A DNA stretch of 64,000 bases from Muribaculaceae bacterium (GCA_022509165.1 JAFLTT010000005.1:124001-188000), one strand, 5' to 3'. Shown: positions 46,335 through 55,005, counted from the stretch's first letter. Numbers and translations: made by a program. The notes: generated by a model from the sequence alone, not told the origin.

Positions 46335-47479
46335 TGGTGACGGATGCCTCGGGTAGAAGCCAGACCTCCTCGTGTGAGCAGTCTGGCCATTCGTGGTGTG
46401 AAGGAAATAAAGATAAGAAAGGCTTCCACTATCAGATATACGAAGATACAGCTGCGCAGAATTGCGTCGTTGTCTCCACCAAATGTGGAGGCATCGCGCG
46501 ATACGTCAGGACCGAGGAAATCGTCAATGTCAATTGAACTGAGTGTGGTCTTCCAGACTATTTTGCCCTTATCAAGGTAAACAATCCCCGGATTTCCCCT
46601 CACTACCTCTTTGATGGCGGTGTCATCTGCCAGATAAAGGGGATAATCGGTCATGCTCAGATCTTCCCATTCCTCTATCTCTTCCTGACTGCCGGATACA
46701 ATGCCGATCATTTTCACTCCATTGTCTTGGGCCCATTCATACAGGGAATTAAGTTTCCACGTAGTGGCCGGAGATATCATTTTCACATTGGGAATCATCA
46801 CCACAAGCTGTTTGCCTACGGTATCCATCGCTTCCTCGTTGCGGTCGTCGGCCGAGTCTATATCAAATACATCTATTCCGTGTTCATCATCACTGTCTAT
46901 GGTGGCAAAAAGTTTTGAACCTTCCGGATAATCACGGAAATCTATCAGTGGCTGATAAAAGTATCCGAAGAGTTCTATCACCAGGATGAATAGTCCGGAA
47001 GCAACCACTGTGAGCCATTGAAAAGCCGGGATAACCAGACAAAGCACCTTGGTGTTAAAACGTATAAGCCAAAGTATACCTAAGGTAAGTACCACGTTTT
47101 TCCAGAAAGTCCACCAGTTGGAAATATGCCAGGCATCTCCGAAACAGCCACAATCGGCTACAGGCTCTTCCATCGCTACCCAAAGCGTAAGGGGCAGCAT
47201 AAACATCATGATAAGAAGCGCGAATATAGGACAAGACTTACGGAAACAACCGATCAGAAGAAAGATGCCTACAATAAATTCTATGGCACAAAGCCCGAAT
47301 ACACCCATTCTGATCAGGGCAAACGGCACATCAAGGCCGAAAGCTGCCAGATAATCTTCTACCTTGAAGATTGTGCCCCAGGTGTCGATGGCTTTTACAA
47401 AACCCGAATAGATAAAGAGCCCTCCGCAGAGTATCCGGGCAAACCAGGTGATAAGTTTAATCGTTATGCTGTTCATCAA
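46331..47479 (-). CDS. BT_3928-type DoxX/MauE-like membrane protein
   Basis: A 382-residue inner-membrane protein. About four membrane segments in the first 180 residues resemble DoxX/MauE (ARILCGGLFIYSGFVKAID; DCGCFGDAW with paired cysteines). A soluble, thioredoxin-like region follows (VVMIPNVKMISPATTWKLN; GNPGIVYLDKGKIV), then one membrane span near the C-terminus. A thiol-redox role is likely by analogy, unproven. The start overlaps the end of DUF1599 by 23 bases. Confidence 0.8.
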   Translation of the reverse strand: MMNSITIKLITWFARILCGGLFIYSGFVKAIDTWGTIFKVEDYLAAFGLDVPFALIRMGVFGLCAIEFIVGIFLLIGCFRKSCPIFALLIMMFMLPLTLWVAMEEPVADCGCFGDAWHISNWWTFWKNVVLTLGILWLIRFNTKVLCLVIPAFQWLTVVASGLFILVIELFGYFYQPLIDFRDYPEGSKLFATIDSDDEHGIDVFDIDSADDRNEEAMDTVGKQLVVMIPNVKMISPATTWKLNSLYEWAQDNGVKMIGIVSGSQEEIEEWEDLSMTDYPLYLADDTAIKEVVRGNPGIVYLDKGKIVWKTTLSSIDIDDFLGPDVSRDASTFGGDNDAILRSCIFVYLIVEAFLIFISFTPRMARLLTRGGLASTRGIRHH

Positions 47480-48023
47480 GCTTGATTAAAGCGAAAAGGG
47501 CATAATTTATCATATCGCGGTAATTTGCGTCAACCCCTTCGCTTATGATGGTTTTTCCATCGTGGCTTTCAATCTCTTTGGTGCGTAGTAATTTCTGAAG
47601 AATGATATCTGTGAAACTTGATACCCTCATATGCCTCCAGGCCTCGTCATAATCGTGGTTTTTATCAAGCATCAATTTTGTAGAGAGTTCTATCTCTTTA
47701 TTGTATAGACTGATAGCCTCGTCAGCCGGAATAGGTTCACCGGGTCCGAGCGATAGTTGTATCAGTGCAATGGCACAATAATTGACTATGCCGATAAATT
47801 CCGGCAATATACCTTCGTTCACCCTTATGTTTTCATCACCCTTTTCTTCGATGCTTCGAATCCGCCGGGCCTTGATGTATATCTGGTCGGTAAGGCTGGA
47901 AGGCCTCATCACACGCCATGATGTGCCATAGTCTTTCAGTTTTTTCACAAAAATATCACGGCACAATCCTATTGCCTTTTGGAATTCAGAAAGAGTGTGT
48001 GCCTGTTGGTTGTCCGGGTGCAT
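47457..48023 (-). CDS. DUF1599 domain-containing protein
   Basis: A 188-residue soluble protein with two copies of a short repeat: KDYGTSWRVMRPSSLTDQIYIKARRIRSIE and HDYDEAWRHMRVSSFTDIILQKLLRTKEIE, typical of DUF1599. The function is unknown. I start at 48023; an extension to 48053 is open, but a TAAATTTG -7 element at 48042-48049 (minus strand) lies inside it. The end overlaps the DoxX gene by 23 bases. Confidence 0.85.
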   Translation of the reverse strand: MHPDNQQAHTLSEFQKAIGLCRDIFVKKLKDYGTSWRVMRPSSLTDQIYIKARRIRSIEEKGDENIRVNEGILPEFIGIVNYCAIALIQLSLGPGEPIPADEAISLYNKEIELSTKLMLDKNHDYDEAWRHMRVSSFTDIILQKLLRTKEIESHDGKTIISEGVDANYRDMINYALFALIKLDEQHND

Positions 48024-48078
48024 AATGATTGAATTTGAATGCAAATTTACCAAAAAGAAAAGATTTTTTCATGTAAAA

Positions 48079-48110
48079 TTTGGATATGAATTAAAAACGA
48101 TATAACTTTG
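48079..48110 (+). promoter_or_regulatory. Bacteroidota-type promoter of the tRNA cluster
   Basis: TTTG (48079-48082), a 20-base spacer and TAACTTTG (48103-48110) match the consensus. The first tRNA starts at 48151. Confidence 0.8.
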
Positions 48111-48150
48111 CAACGCAAAAACGGGAAGGGATCAAGCCTTCCGATTAAAT

Positions 48151-48223
<73 letters not shown>

Positions 48224-48264
48224 CCGAGAAAAATGAAATACAGCCCGAAGGAGATTTCCTTTAT

Positions 48265-48340
<76 letters not shown>

Positions 48341-48355
48341 AGCTTCGGGCTTTAA

Positions 48356-48439
48356 GTCTAGGTGGTGAAATTGGTAGACACGCTACTTTGAGGGGGTAGT
48401 GGACGTTAGTCCGTGTGAGTTCGAGTCTCATCCTGGACA
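48356..48439 (+). tRNA. tRNA-Leu (GAG)
   Basis: An 84-base class II tRNA. The acceptor GTCTAGG pairs with CCTGGAC. The anticodon loop TTGAGGG gives GAG (leucine). The long variable arm is GTGGACGTTAGTCCGT, and the T arm is GTGAGTTCGAGTCTCAT. No CCA is encoded. Confidence 0.93.
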
Positions 48440-48443
48440 CTTC

Positions 48444-48483
48444 AAAAGGGATGGATATTCACTGAATATTCATCCCTTTTTCG
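48444..48483 (+). terminator. Terminator of the tRNA cluster
   Basis: GGGATGGATATTC and GAATATTCATCCC form a long stem with a three-base loop, followed by TTTTTCG. It lies immediately after the tRNA-Leu. Confidence 0.85.
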
Positions 48484-48498
48484 TTATCCGAAAATCGT

Positions 48499-48595
48499 TT
48501 TTCGTTAATCGTTTATAGAAATTCGCTTTTCGTTAATCGTTTACCGCTTATAATACTATTCTACTTATTGTTTACTGTTTACTGTTTAGTGTTTA
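48499..48595. repeat. Short direct repeats, including tandem GTTTACT units
   Basis: TTTTCGTTAATCGTTTA occurs at 48499-48515 and 48527-48543. Then about three and a half copies of a seven-base unit, GTTTACT/GTTTAGT, run from 48570 to 48595. This is low-complexity intergenic DNA before the DUF4491 gene. Confidence 0.75.
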
Positions 48596-48627
48596 TAAAC
48601 TTACTGTTTATTGTTTAAAATACCCTT

Positions 48628-48978
48628 ATGGACTCTATAACCGATCTTTTATCAAACTACGGCCTCGCCGGATTATTCATAGGTCTTTGCACTTTCCTTA
48701 TTATCGGACTCTTCCATCCTCTCGTGATTAAAGGAGAGTATTACTTCGGTGAAAAAATAAAATGGGCTTTCCTTGCAGGAGGCATCGTTTTCCTGTTCCT
48801 ATCCATAGTAGCAAAAGGTCTGGTCTTATCAGCAATACTGGGTGTGACCTCCTTCAGTAGTTTCTGGGGTATCAAGGAAGTGACTGAACAGGTGCAAAGA
48901 GTAAAGAAGGGTTGGTTCCCGGCAAACCCTAAGCATCCGGAACGCTATAATTCACCGGCTGAGGAACAACAATCATGA
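48628..48978 (+). CDS. DUF4491 membrane protein
   Basis: A 116-residue membrane protein with about three hydrophobic segments (roughly residues 12-30, 43-61 and 64-80) and a charged C-terminal tail. DUF4491 is a small Bacteroidota family of unknown function. It follows the tRNA cluster and a low-complexity region, and has its own terminator. Confidence 0.85.
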   Translation: MDSITDLLSNYGLAGLFIGLCTFLIIGLFHPLVIKGEYYFGEKIKWAFLAGGIVFLFLSIVAKGLVLSAILGVTSFSSFWGIKEVTEQVQRVKKGWFPANPKHPERYNSPAEEQQS

Positions 48979-48983
48979 ATATT

Positions 48984-49010
48984 AAAGGGCCATGTGGCCC
49001 TTTCTTTCTA
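48984..49010 (+). terminator. Terminator of the DUF4491 gene
   Basis: AAAGGGCC (48984-48991), ATGT loop and GGCCCTTT (48996-49003) followed by CTTTCTA; the stem can also serve aguB on the other strand. Confidence 0.8.
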
Positions 49011-49018
49011 TTCCTCTC

Positions 49019-49906
49019 CTAATCCTTAAACCGGCACGTGAGGTCGTGATAGCAATCGATACGACGGTCGCGCAAGAAAGGCCACCAATGCCTCACATTC
49101 TCTATGCGCTGGAAATCTATCTCCACAATTGCTTCCTCCGGAGCTGAGTCACTGCACATATGTAGGATTTCACCTTGAGGACCACTAACAAAACTTGACC
49201 CCCAGAAATCTATTCCGGCTGTATGACCGGTGGGATCTTCTTCAAATCCATATCTGTTGACACTTATCACCGGCAAACCGTTGGCTATGCCGTGTGCCCT
49301 CTGTATTGTGATCCATGCATCGCGCTGTCTCTTCTTCTCTTCAATATCATCTTCCGGATTCCAACCGATAGCAGTGGGATAAATAAGTAGTTCCGCACCT
49401 TTGAGAGCCATAATCCTTGCTGCCTCAGGATACCATTGGTCCCAACATACAAGCACTCCCAGACGGCCCACACTGGTATCTACCGGTTCAAAACCGAGAT
49501 CGCCGGGCGTGAAATAAAATTTTTCATAAAATCCGGGATCATCAGGAATATGCATCTTGCGGTATTTACCTGCCAGACTGCCATCGGAATCAAATACTAA
49601 GGCTGTGTTGTGATATAGGCCCGGAGCTCTTTTCTCAAACGCACTCGTCACCAGTACCACATTGTTTTTGCGTGCCTCCTCCGCATAGAAATCGATAAAA
49701 TCATCTAAGGAGGTGGCGTACTTGAAATTCTCCACATCTTCACACTGGCAGAAATATGGTGAATCATGTAGCTCGGAAAGCACTATCAGTTTTGCCCCGT
49801 CGGAAGCCAGATTCTCTATCAAAGTATGGTTGCGCTGACGGTTGAGCTCTACATTATCGTCAAAAGACCTCTGCACAATTCCGATGTTGAGATTTCTTTC
49901 TTTCAT
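49019..49906 (-). CDS. aguB: N-carbamoylputrescine amidohydrolase
   Basis: A 295-residue nitrilase-superfamily enzyme that converts N-carbamoylputrescine to putrescine, CO2 and ammonia. The catalytic triad is visible: Glu in LIVLSELHD, Lys in GKYRKMHIPDD and Cys in VLVCWDQWYPEAARI. It lies downstream of agmatine deiminase and shares its strand (gap of 65 bases). Confidence 0.92.
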   Translation of the reverse strand: MKERNLNIGIVQRSFDDNVELNRQRNHTLIENLASDGAKLIVLSELHDSPYFCQCEDVENFKYATSLDDFIDFYAEEARKNNVVLVTSAFEKRAPGLYHNTALVFDSDGSLAGKYRKMHIPDDPGFYEKFYFTPGDLGFEPVDTSVGRLGVLVCWDQWYPEAARIMALKGAELLIYPTAIGWNPEDDIEEKKRQRDAWITIQRAHGIANGLPVISVNRYGFEEDPTGHTAGIDFWGSSFVSGPQGEILHMCSDSAPEEAIVEIDFQRIENVRHWWPFLRDRRIDCYHDLTCRFKD

Positions 49907-49971
49907 TATTTCCTTTTAAATAAATGGTTAATCCTTATTATGAGTCATGGGTATATGGTATGTTGACGGCA

Positions 49972-51006
49972 TCATCCGAGCCATCCTAATACACCTTTGG
50001 GCAACTGCATAGTGGCACAATGCAGTGATCCATGCTGCTTAATGAGAGTAAGACATTCTATACCCACCACTTTATGCTCCGGGAAGGCTATCTTCATGGT
50101 CTGCATGGCCAGTTCGTCATTGTGTGGCTGATTGTAAGTGGGCATGAATATCACCGAATCAGTCACAAGATAATTAGCGTAAGTGGCCGGTAATCGGTGT
50201 TTCTCTTCATCATAGATAGCATCAGGGAGAGGTAGCTCCACCAGATTAAATGCTTCTCCTTCGGCATTTCTGAACATTGTAAGCTGTGCCCTCATTTTCA
50301 GAAGTTCCTCAAATTGAGGGTCGTCCATATTTCTGCAACCGGTAAAGAGGATTGTATTTTCCGGTGCCATTCGAGCCAGAGTGTCTATGTGAGAATCCGT
50401 GTCATCCCCCATCAGAGCTCCGTAATCAAGAAACAGCACATGCTGGGCTCCTATCCTTTTTCGCAACTGCTTGTCGGCCTCATTCTTCGTAAGACCACCA
50501 TTGCGGTTGGGAGAACACAGGCAACGCGTTGTGGTAAGCACCGTACCTTTACCATCAGTGTCTATCGAACCTCCTTCAAGAATAAAGTCTCTTTCATTCC
50601 TGTAGATTCCTTTCGTATAAACTGCTTTATCATTCAATTGAAGGTTGACCAAATTATCTTTATCGGCAGCGAATTTAAGTCCCCAACCGTTGAAGCCGAA
50701 ATCAAGGGCACGGAGATCGCCGTGTTTTAAAATTGTGATAGGGCCGTAATCTCGCGTCCAAGTGTCGTTGTATTCGGCTTCAAGGAATGTGATATCCTTC
50801 AAGGCCTTTTTGTCAAACAATTTCTCCGCTTCTTTTACTTTCCGGCATAACAGCACTATATGGCAGCCGTTGGCCACCATTGTCTCTACGAGTCGTTTAT
50901 ATTGCTGCAGGGCTTCAGGTAATATATAATTCCAGTCGGTTTCTTCATGCGGAAGTGCCATGAGGATACCGTCGGCAGGTACCCATTCCTCCAAAAATTC
51001 TTTCAT
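49972..51006 (-). CDS. aguA: Agmatine deiminase
   Basis: A 344-residue enzyme that hydrolyses agmatine to N-carbamoylputrescine and ammonia. The N-terminus PADGILMALPHEETDW and the WTRDYGPI segment are typical, and the catalytic cysteine lies near the C-terminus in GSLHCATMQLPKG. With aguB it makes putrescine from agmatine. On the minus strand a TATCTTTG -7-like element lies upstream (51027-51034). Confidence 0.94.
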   Translation of the reverse strand: MKEFLEEWVPADGILMALPHEETDWNYILPEALQQYKRLVETMVANGCHIVLLCRKVKEAEKLFDKKALKDITFLEAEYNDTWTRDYGPITILKHGDLRALDFGFNGWGLKFAADKDNLVNLQLNDKAVYTKGIYRNERDFILEGGSIDTDGKGTVLTTTRCLCSPNRNGGLTKNEADKQLRKRIGAQHVLFLDYGALMGDDTDSHIDTLARMAPENTILFTGCRNMDDPQFEELLKMRAQLTMFRNAEGEAFNLVELPLPDAIYDEEKHRLPATYANYLVTDSVIFMPTYNQPHNDELAMQTMKIAFPEHKVVGIECLTLIKQHGSLHCATMQLPKGVLGWLG

Positions 51007-51048
51007 ATCATAATCTTTGTGCGATGCAAAGATACAAAAGGAAAAGTT

Positions 51049-51086
51049 AAAGGGGAAATATCATCCTGCATGATTATCTCCCCTTT
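51049..51086 (-). terminator. Terminator between the C10 peptidase gene and aguA
   Basis: A long imperfect stem (51049-51064 with 51070-51086; AAAGGGGA / TCTCCCCTTT at the base) is followed on the minus strand by a T-rich stretch. It lies 56 bases past the C10 peptidase stop and overlaps the upstream region of aguA. Confidence 0.6.
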
Positions 51087-51142
51087 AGATTTACTTTACT
51101 CAAATCCGTGGGTATTCACCCGGACTTGAAATGGCGGGACCA

Positions 51143-53584
51143 CTATTTTACCATAACTTTCTTGCCATTTATTATATAGATTCCTCGGTCAAGTGTGGTC
51201 ACCACATTGGAGTCAGTGCCGACATAAATCTTCCGGCCATCTACCGAATAGATGGAATATTTACCCGCGCCATCCGATGAAAGGGAAGATACTCCTTGAT
51301 TACTGAGATCGAATCTCACCATCATTTTTTCATTGAATCCGCCGTCAGGTCCCCACACCTCTATACGGTAGTCTTTATCCGGTTCTGCATCATCAAATAT
51401 CACTGAGATATTGAAAACCTGTTCCTCTCCGGCATATAAATCGGGGATAGCATCGAAATGCTTGTGAAATACTGTGTAATAATCGCCGGAACTCAATGGC
51501 ATCTGGATGGCAAGCATCAGGGTTTGGTTCAATGTACCCTCCAATACCTTTACCAGCAGGTTAGCCTCGAATTCATTGCCCTCGATTATATATACATCCC
51601 CATCTTTTTGGGCTCCTACGATTGTAAGTTCAGATTCTATCTTTGCAGTGTTGTCAGGTTTTGGGAGCACTGTCACTGTCTCTTCTATCCCATCCACATA
51701 AACTCCTTCCCAGTTGTCATACAACTTTAAGGTGAATTCCGTGGCTTCTGTTACCCCTTCGCTACCATTTTCCTTATACCATTGCACTGAAGTCCAGGTC
51801 TGCGACAATGATGACGAAGCATCTACATTCACGCTGTAATTTTCCATCTTATAACTCTCTTTGCCGCTTGAATCAAACAGCACTGCACTATAGTTTCTTG
51901 TCAAGGATTGTGTGCCCGGGTTACTGAAGACTGCACTGAACTTCACAGGCATGTCATAATAGATAGTTGAGGTCTCCACCTTGAAATCTTCTACCGAAAG
52001 GTCCCATGGCGTGTAGTTTTCCAGTTGATATCCCTCTGAGGTCTTCATTATTGTCACATAGTTATATTTCCCCGGCATGGCACATGCTTCAGTCCATTCC
52101 GAATAATCTCCGGCTGTGATATAAGTGGCAATGATGAAATCATAACTATCACCTTCCGTCATGTTCACTTTAGTGAGATCCACATCGGTTCCATCCTCGT
52201 CCCAATGAAAATAACTTCCCTGCTTGGCTTCCAGATTTTTCTTGCTGCTTTCAAAATATTGTACAGGCTCTGAGGAATCTGATATATTTGTCACCATTAC
52301 TCCGAATGTGATGGTCACCGGATCCGGGTCGATATATTGTAAACCGGTTTCGCTTCCGGTAAGGCTAAGAGAAAGTACATTGTCAGTAATTTTTCCCGTC
52401 ACGCTGCCAAACTGCATTACCTGCCGGCTTATATCAGCAGAATTATCAGGAGATATACCCAAGATAATTTGTTGCCCAAGGTTATATCCTCCGGCTGCAC
52501 CCCCTATTCCGAATTCATCAGGGTTGAGAGCATCAAGAAGGTAGTAGCCGTCGCTCATGCCTCCCCAGCCCCAATTAAGATGGAAATAGCCGTTGCCGTC
52601 ATATCCGTCGCATATGAAGGAGTGACCGCCATCCAATGCCGAACCGTTATAAACCACCGGACCGACCTTGCTGAGATTTTCATAGATCATCTCAGCCCAC
52701 TCTTCATAGGTGCGGAACTTTCGTGTCTGTATATTTATACCTTCACTGTATCCGAAATATTGGGTCAGAGCACTGGCTATCTCGCTGCCATTTGCTCCGG
52801 ACTCTCCTTTGCCGTAATCCATTTTTACGGAATATCCGCAGGCTTTCATCAGATATGCTACAGCATCTTCTTCATCGGCATTATAGCTGCCCGGATAATA
52901 AGTGGTCAGCATCTCGTCCCATTGAAAAGGCTGTGAGCCAAAATTCATGGTATAAGTGCCACTGTCGTCGAACTTATAGCTTATCTCTCCATGCCCTATT
53001 TCCGGATATTGGAAATAATACATCACCTGAGCCATGGATGTGGCCACACACCCGGTTACACTCTGGCTCTCCTTTCCATCAGGAGATATGGTGAAGCAAT
53101 ATTTATTGTAAGGCGATCCCTGATTCCATTTGGTCTTTATAAGCGGAGATATAGCGGGCATCCCATTCAATGGTGAATCCGAACGGGTGTTATTCATTTT
53201 ATAATTGCTTTTTCTCAGGAATTCAATCTGTCGGCCATATTCTTCAAGCCAATATTTCAATTGTGGCGGAATATTGGAAGCATCAAACACACCATGGTCG
53301 GAATAGCCTAATAACGCCGGAGCCACATCATCCGCACCGGTCACCAGGAATCCCTCAGTCATATCGTTTTGAAAAACATACAGCGCGGCTTCTTTATCCG
53401 GAGCATCCAGAGTATAGACATGCCTGTAAGCATCTGTTTTATCTGCACTTCGAGTGTTTAAAATTGGATTATAACCCTCCCTTTCCAATCGCTCTAAGGC
53501 TTGCTGAGGACTAAGTGTATTACTAAAAACCGGAGTGGCACACAGGGTTAAAAGCAATAAGGATGGATAGTAGAATTTTTTCAT
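51143..53584 (-). CDS. Secreted C10-family (streptopain-like) cysteine peptidase
   Basis: An 813-residue exported protease. A signal peptide (about 1-21) is followed by a Spi_C10-type inhibitory propeptide (about 22-135), then the catalytic domain with Cys179 in SVTGCVATSMAQVMYYFQYP and His321 in DGGHSFICDGYD; NWGWGGMSDGYY follows. Residues about 390-740 form immunoglobulin-like regions. The C-terminus (YSIYSVDGRKI...GIYIINGKKVMVK) is a type IX secretion-like sorting domain. Similar enzymes are interpain/PrtT relatives of Prevotella and Porphyromonas. Confidence 0.93.
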   Translation of the reverse strand: MKKFYYPSLLLLTLCATPVFSNTLSPQQALERLEREGYNPILNTRSADKTDAYRHVYTLDAPDKEAALYVFQNDMTEGFLVTGADDVAPALLGYSDHGVFDASNIPPQLKYWLEEYGRQIEFLRKSNYKMNNTRSDSPLNGMPAISPLIKTKWNQGSPYNKYCFTISPDGKESQSVTGCVATSMAQVMYYFQYPEIGHGEISYKFDDSGTYTMNFGSQPFQWDEMLTTYYPGSYNADEEDAVAYLMKACGYSVKMDYGKGESGANGSEIASALTQYFGYSEGINIQTRKFRTYEEWAEMIYENLSKVGPVVYNGSALDGGHSFICDGYDGNGYFHLNWGWGGMSDGYYLLDALNPDEFGIGGAAGGYNLGQQIILGISPDNSADISRQVMQFGSVTGKITDNVLSLSLTGSETGLQYIDPDPVTITFGVMVTNISDSSEPVQYFESSKKNLEAKQGSYFHWDEDGTDVDLTKVNMTEGDSYDFIIATYITAGDYSEWTEACAMPGKYNYVTIMKTSEGYQLENYTPWDLSVEDFKVETSTIYYDMPVKFSAVFSNPGTQSLTRNYSAVLFDSSGKESYKMENYSVNVDASSSLSQTWTSVQWYKENGSEGVTEATEFTLKLYDNWEGVYVDGIEETVTVLPKPDNTAKIESELTIVGAQKDGDVYIIEGNEFEANLLVKVLEGTLNQTLMLAIQMPLSSGDYYTVFHKHFDAIPDLYAGEEQVFNISVIFDDAEPDKDYRIEVWGPDGGFNEKMMVRFDLSNQGVSSLSSDGAGKYSIYSVDGRKIYVGTDSNVVTTLDRGIYIINGKKVMVK

Positions 53585-53703
53585 AATATCAGGAATTAAA
53601 ATGATGTCATATTACTGATTAACAAATAAGTATCCTCTTTTGGTTCATTCCCTTCCTCCCTTTACCCCAAATAATTGACTAAACCTCACCCCCTGATGTG
53701 ATT

Positions 53704-53727
53704 AGACTCCATTTTATTAAATGAATC
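53704..53727. repeat. Stray copy of the duplicated intergenic segment
   Basis: A 24-base sequence beginning AGACTCCATTTTATTAAATG is repeated with one change at 54649-54672 and 61719-61742. The last two copies lie at the ends of the secreted-protein genes; this one lies upstream of the first NYN gene, so the NYN1 gene is flanked by direct copies. Confidence 0.7.
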
Positions 53728-53750
53728 ATTTTCGATTAAGCCCTGCTTAA

Positions 53751-53782
53751 TTTGGTGGAAATTAAAAAATAGTTTATATTTG
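53751..53782 (+). promoter_or_regulatory. Bacteroidota-type promoter of the NYN1 leader
   Basis: TTTG (53751-53754), exactly 20 bases, then TATATTTG (53775-53782). Transcription should start near 53788, about 64 bases before the NYN1 ATG. Confidence 0.75.
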
Positions 53783-53798
53783 CAATATAAAAGCAACG

Positions 53799-53844
53799 CC
53801 CTGTTTTCTTGCAGGGAATAGGCCGCTTACGAGCGGCTTTTTTT
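53799..53844 (+). promoter_or_regulatory. Two-hairpin leader with terminator-like U tract before NYN1
   Basis: Hairpin A is CCCTG (53799-53803) / CAGGG (53812-53816). Hairpin B is GCCGCT (53822-53827) / AGCGGC (53832-53837), followed by seven T (53838-53844). The NYN1 start codon begins seven bases later. Hairpin B plus U tract is a standard intrinsic terminator, so expression of NYN1 requires readthrough, or a short RNA of roughly 55-60 bases is made. Confidence 0.75.
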
Positions 53845-53851
53845 GTAGCAT

Positions 53852-54505
53852 ATGGAAAAGGTGAAAAGAGTAACATTCTATATAGACGGCTTCAATTTCT
53901 ATTTCGGATTGAAGCGAACTAAATATATGGATCCTGCATGGAAGAAATTTTACTGGATTGATGTGGTTAAACTTTGTGAAAGTTTTCTTGGAGAAGGACA
54001 AGTATTAGAAAAAGTAATTTATTTTACTGCGTCGCCGTTGAGTCCGCAAAAGAATAGTCGTCAAAGTGCCTTTTTAAATGCGAATAAACTAATAAATGGA
54101 AATCGTTTTGAAATAGTTCGAGGGAAATATCTTGAAAAACACATTATCTGTCCTTATTGTAAGGGTGATATCTCAAGACCTGAAGAGAAAAAGACTGATG
54201 TCAATATTTCAATTCGGATGGTTGAGGATTGTGTGATGAATGCCACTGATATCGTAGCTTTGGTCAGTGCGGATAGTGATTTAGTTCCTCCCATAGAATT
54301 AATACAAAGAAGATTTCCTAATGTAGGTATAAAAGTTTATTTTCCACCATCCAATTTCAGCAATGATTTGAAGGATAATTTGATTCATCATAGAAGTAAA
54401 CCGGTATTAATGATAAAAAATCTTAGAAGATTTCAAACTGCTGTAATGCCGGAAATAGTTTCTAAGGATGGGAAGACCTATACCATTCCTGATAAATGGA
54501 AATGA
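53852..54505 (+). CDS. NYN-domain (PIN-like) nuclease family protein, copy 1
   Basis: A 217-residue protein with the NYN fold: TFYIDGFNFYFGL at the N-terminus with the first acidic residue, and KKTDVNIS and VSADSDLVPPIELI carrying others. NYN proteins are metal-dependent ribonucleases related to PIN domains (COG1432/LabA-like). A CPYC pair and RPEEKK segment sit before the central motif. About half the residues are shared with copy 2, and the last 13 residues are nearly identical. The substrate is unknown. No partner gene is in the operon. Confidence 0.85.
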   Translation: MEKVKRVTFYIDGFNFYFGLKRTKYMDPAWKKFYWIDVVKLCESFLGEGQVLEKVIYFTASPLSPQKNSRQSAFLNANKLINGNRFEIVRGKYLEKHIICPYCKGDISRPEEKKTDVNISIRMVEDCVMNATDIVALVSADSDLVPPIELIQRRFPNVGIKVYFPPSNFSNDLKDNLIHHRSKPVLMIKNLRRFQTAVMPEIVSKDGKTYTIPDKWK

Positions 54506-55005
54506 TTTGATGGATAAGATATCAAAAAATTAAATAAGCATCAGTAAGAGCCTCCTATCAGCATAAACAACTTTAGCATACAATTAGAATAAACAACTGC
54601 AGCCTGCTGTCAGAATAAAAATTGTGGAGTCTGACCTTTGTTTAGATCAGACTCCATTTTAGTAAATGAATCTTTTCAGATTGAGATTTTGTATCTCTCT
54701 TTGCCGGAAACTATGATGTAGATACCTTTATGGAGAGTTTTAAGTTCTCCAACTTTGCAATCCCTCTTTATCAAAACTCCATCAGTTGTATAAACTGATA
54801 AACTGTTATCAGGATTGGCAAACAATCTTTCCAAACCGGAAGATTTCTGAACTGTTACCTCACAAGTTGCAGATACATCTCCACATCGGGCGGTTATAAT
54901 TGCCTTGCCGACTGAAAGAGCAGTAACCTCCCCTTCTTCCGAAACTGTGGCAACACTTTCATCTGAAGAACTCCATTCCACACTCTTATCCGTAGCATCC
55001 TCAGG
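54470..55005. repeat. Long duplication, copy A
   Basis: About 536 bases that are nearly identical to 61542-62075. The copy contains the last 12 codons of NYN1, the intergenic region with the CATCAGTAAGAGCCTCC segment, and the C-terminal 110 or so codons (part of a BIG2 domain and the sorting domain) of the facing gene. Differences are scattered single bases and a few short indels. Confidence 0.9.
54626..54655. terminator. Hairpin between the NYN1 gene and the metallopeptidase gene
   Basis: GGAGTCTGA (54626-54634) and TCAGACTCC (54647-54655) form a nine-base stem. On the minus strand ATTTTTATT follows. It lies 21 bases beyond the stop of the metallopeptidase gene. The corresponding stem in copy B carries two changes that weaken it. 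Confidence 0.6.

Noticed and set aside
48570..48595. Tandem GTTTACT units considered as a CRISPR array
   Set aside because: Units are only seven bases with no spacers and there are no cas genes nearby.
53774..54001. Minus-strand frame across the NYN1 leader
   Set aside because: It covers hairpins and the start of NYN1 on the opposite strand and has no recognisable features.
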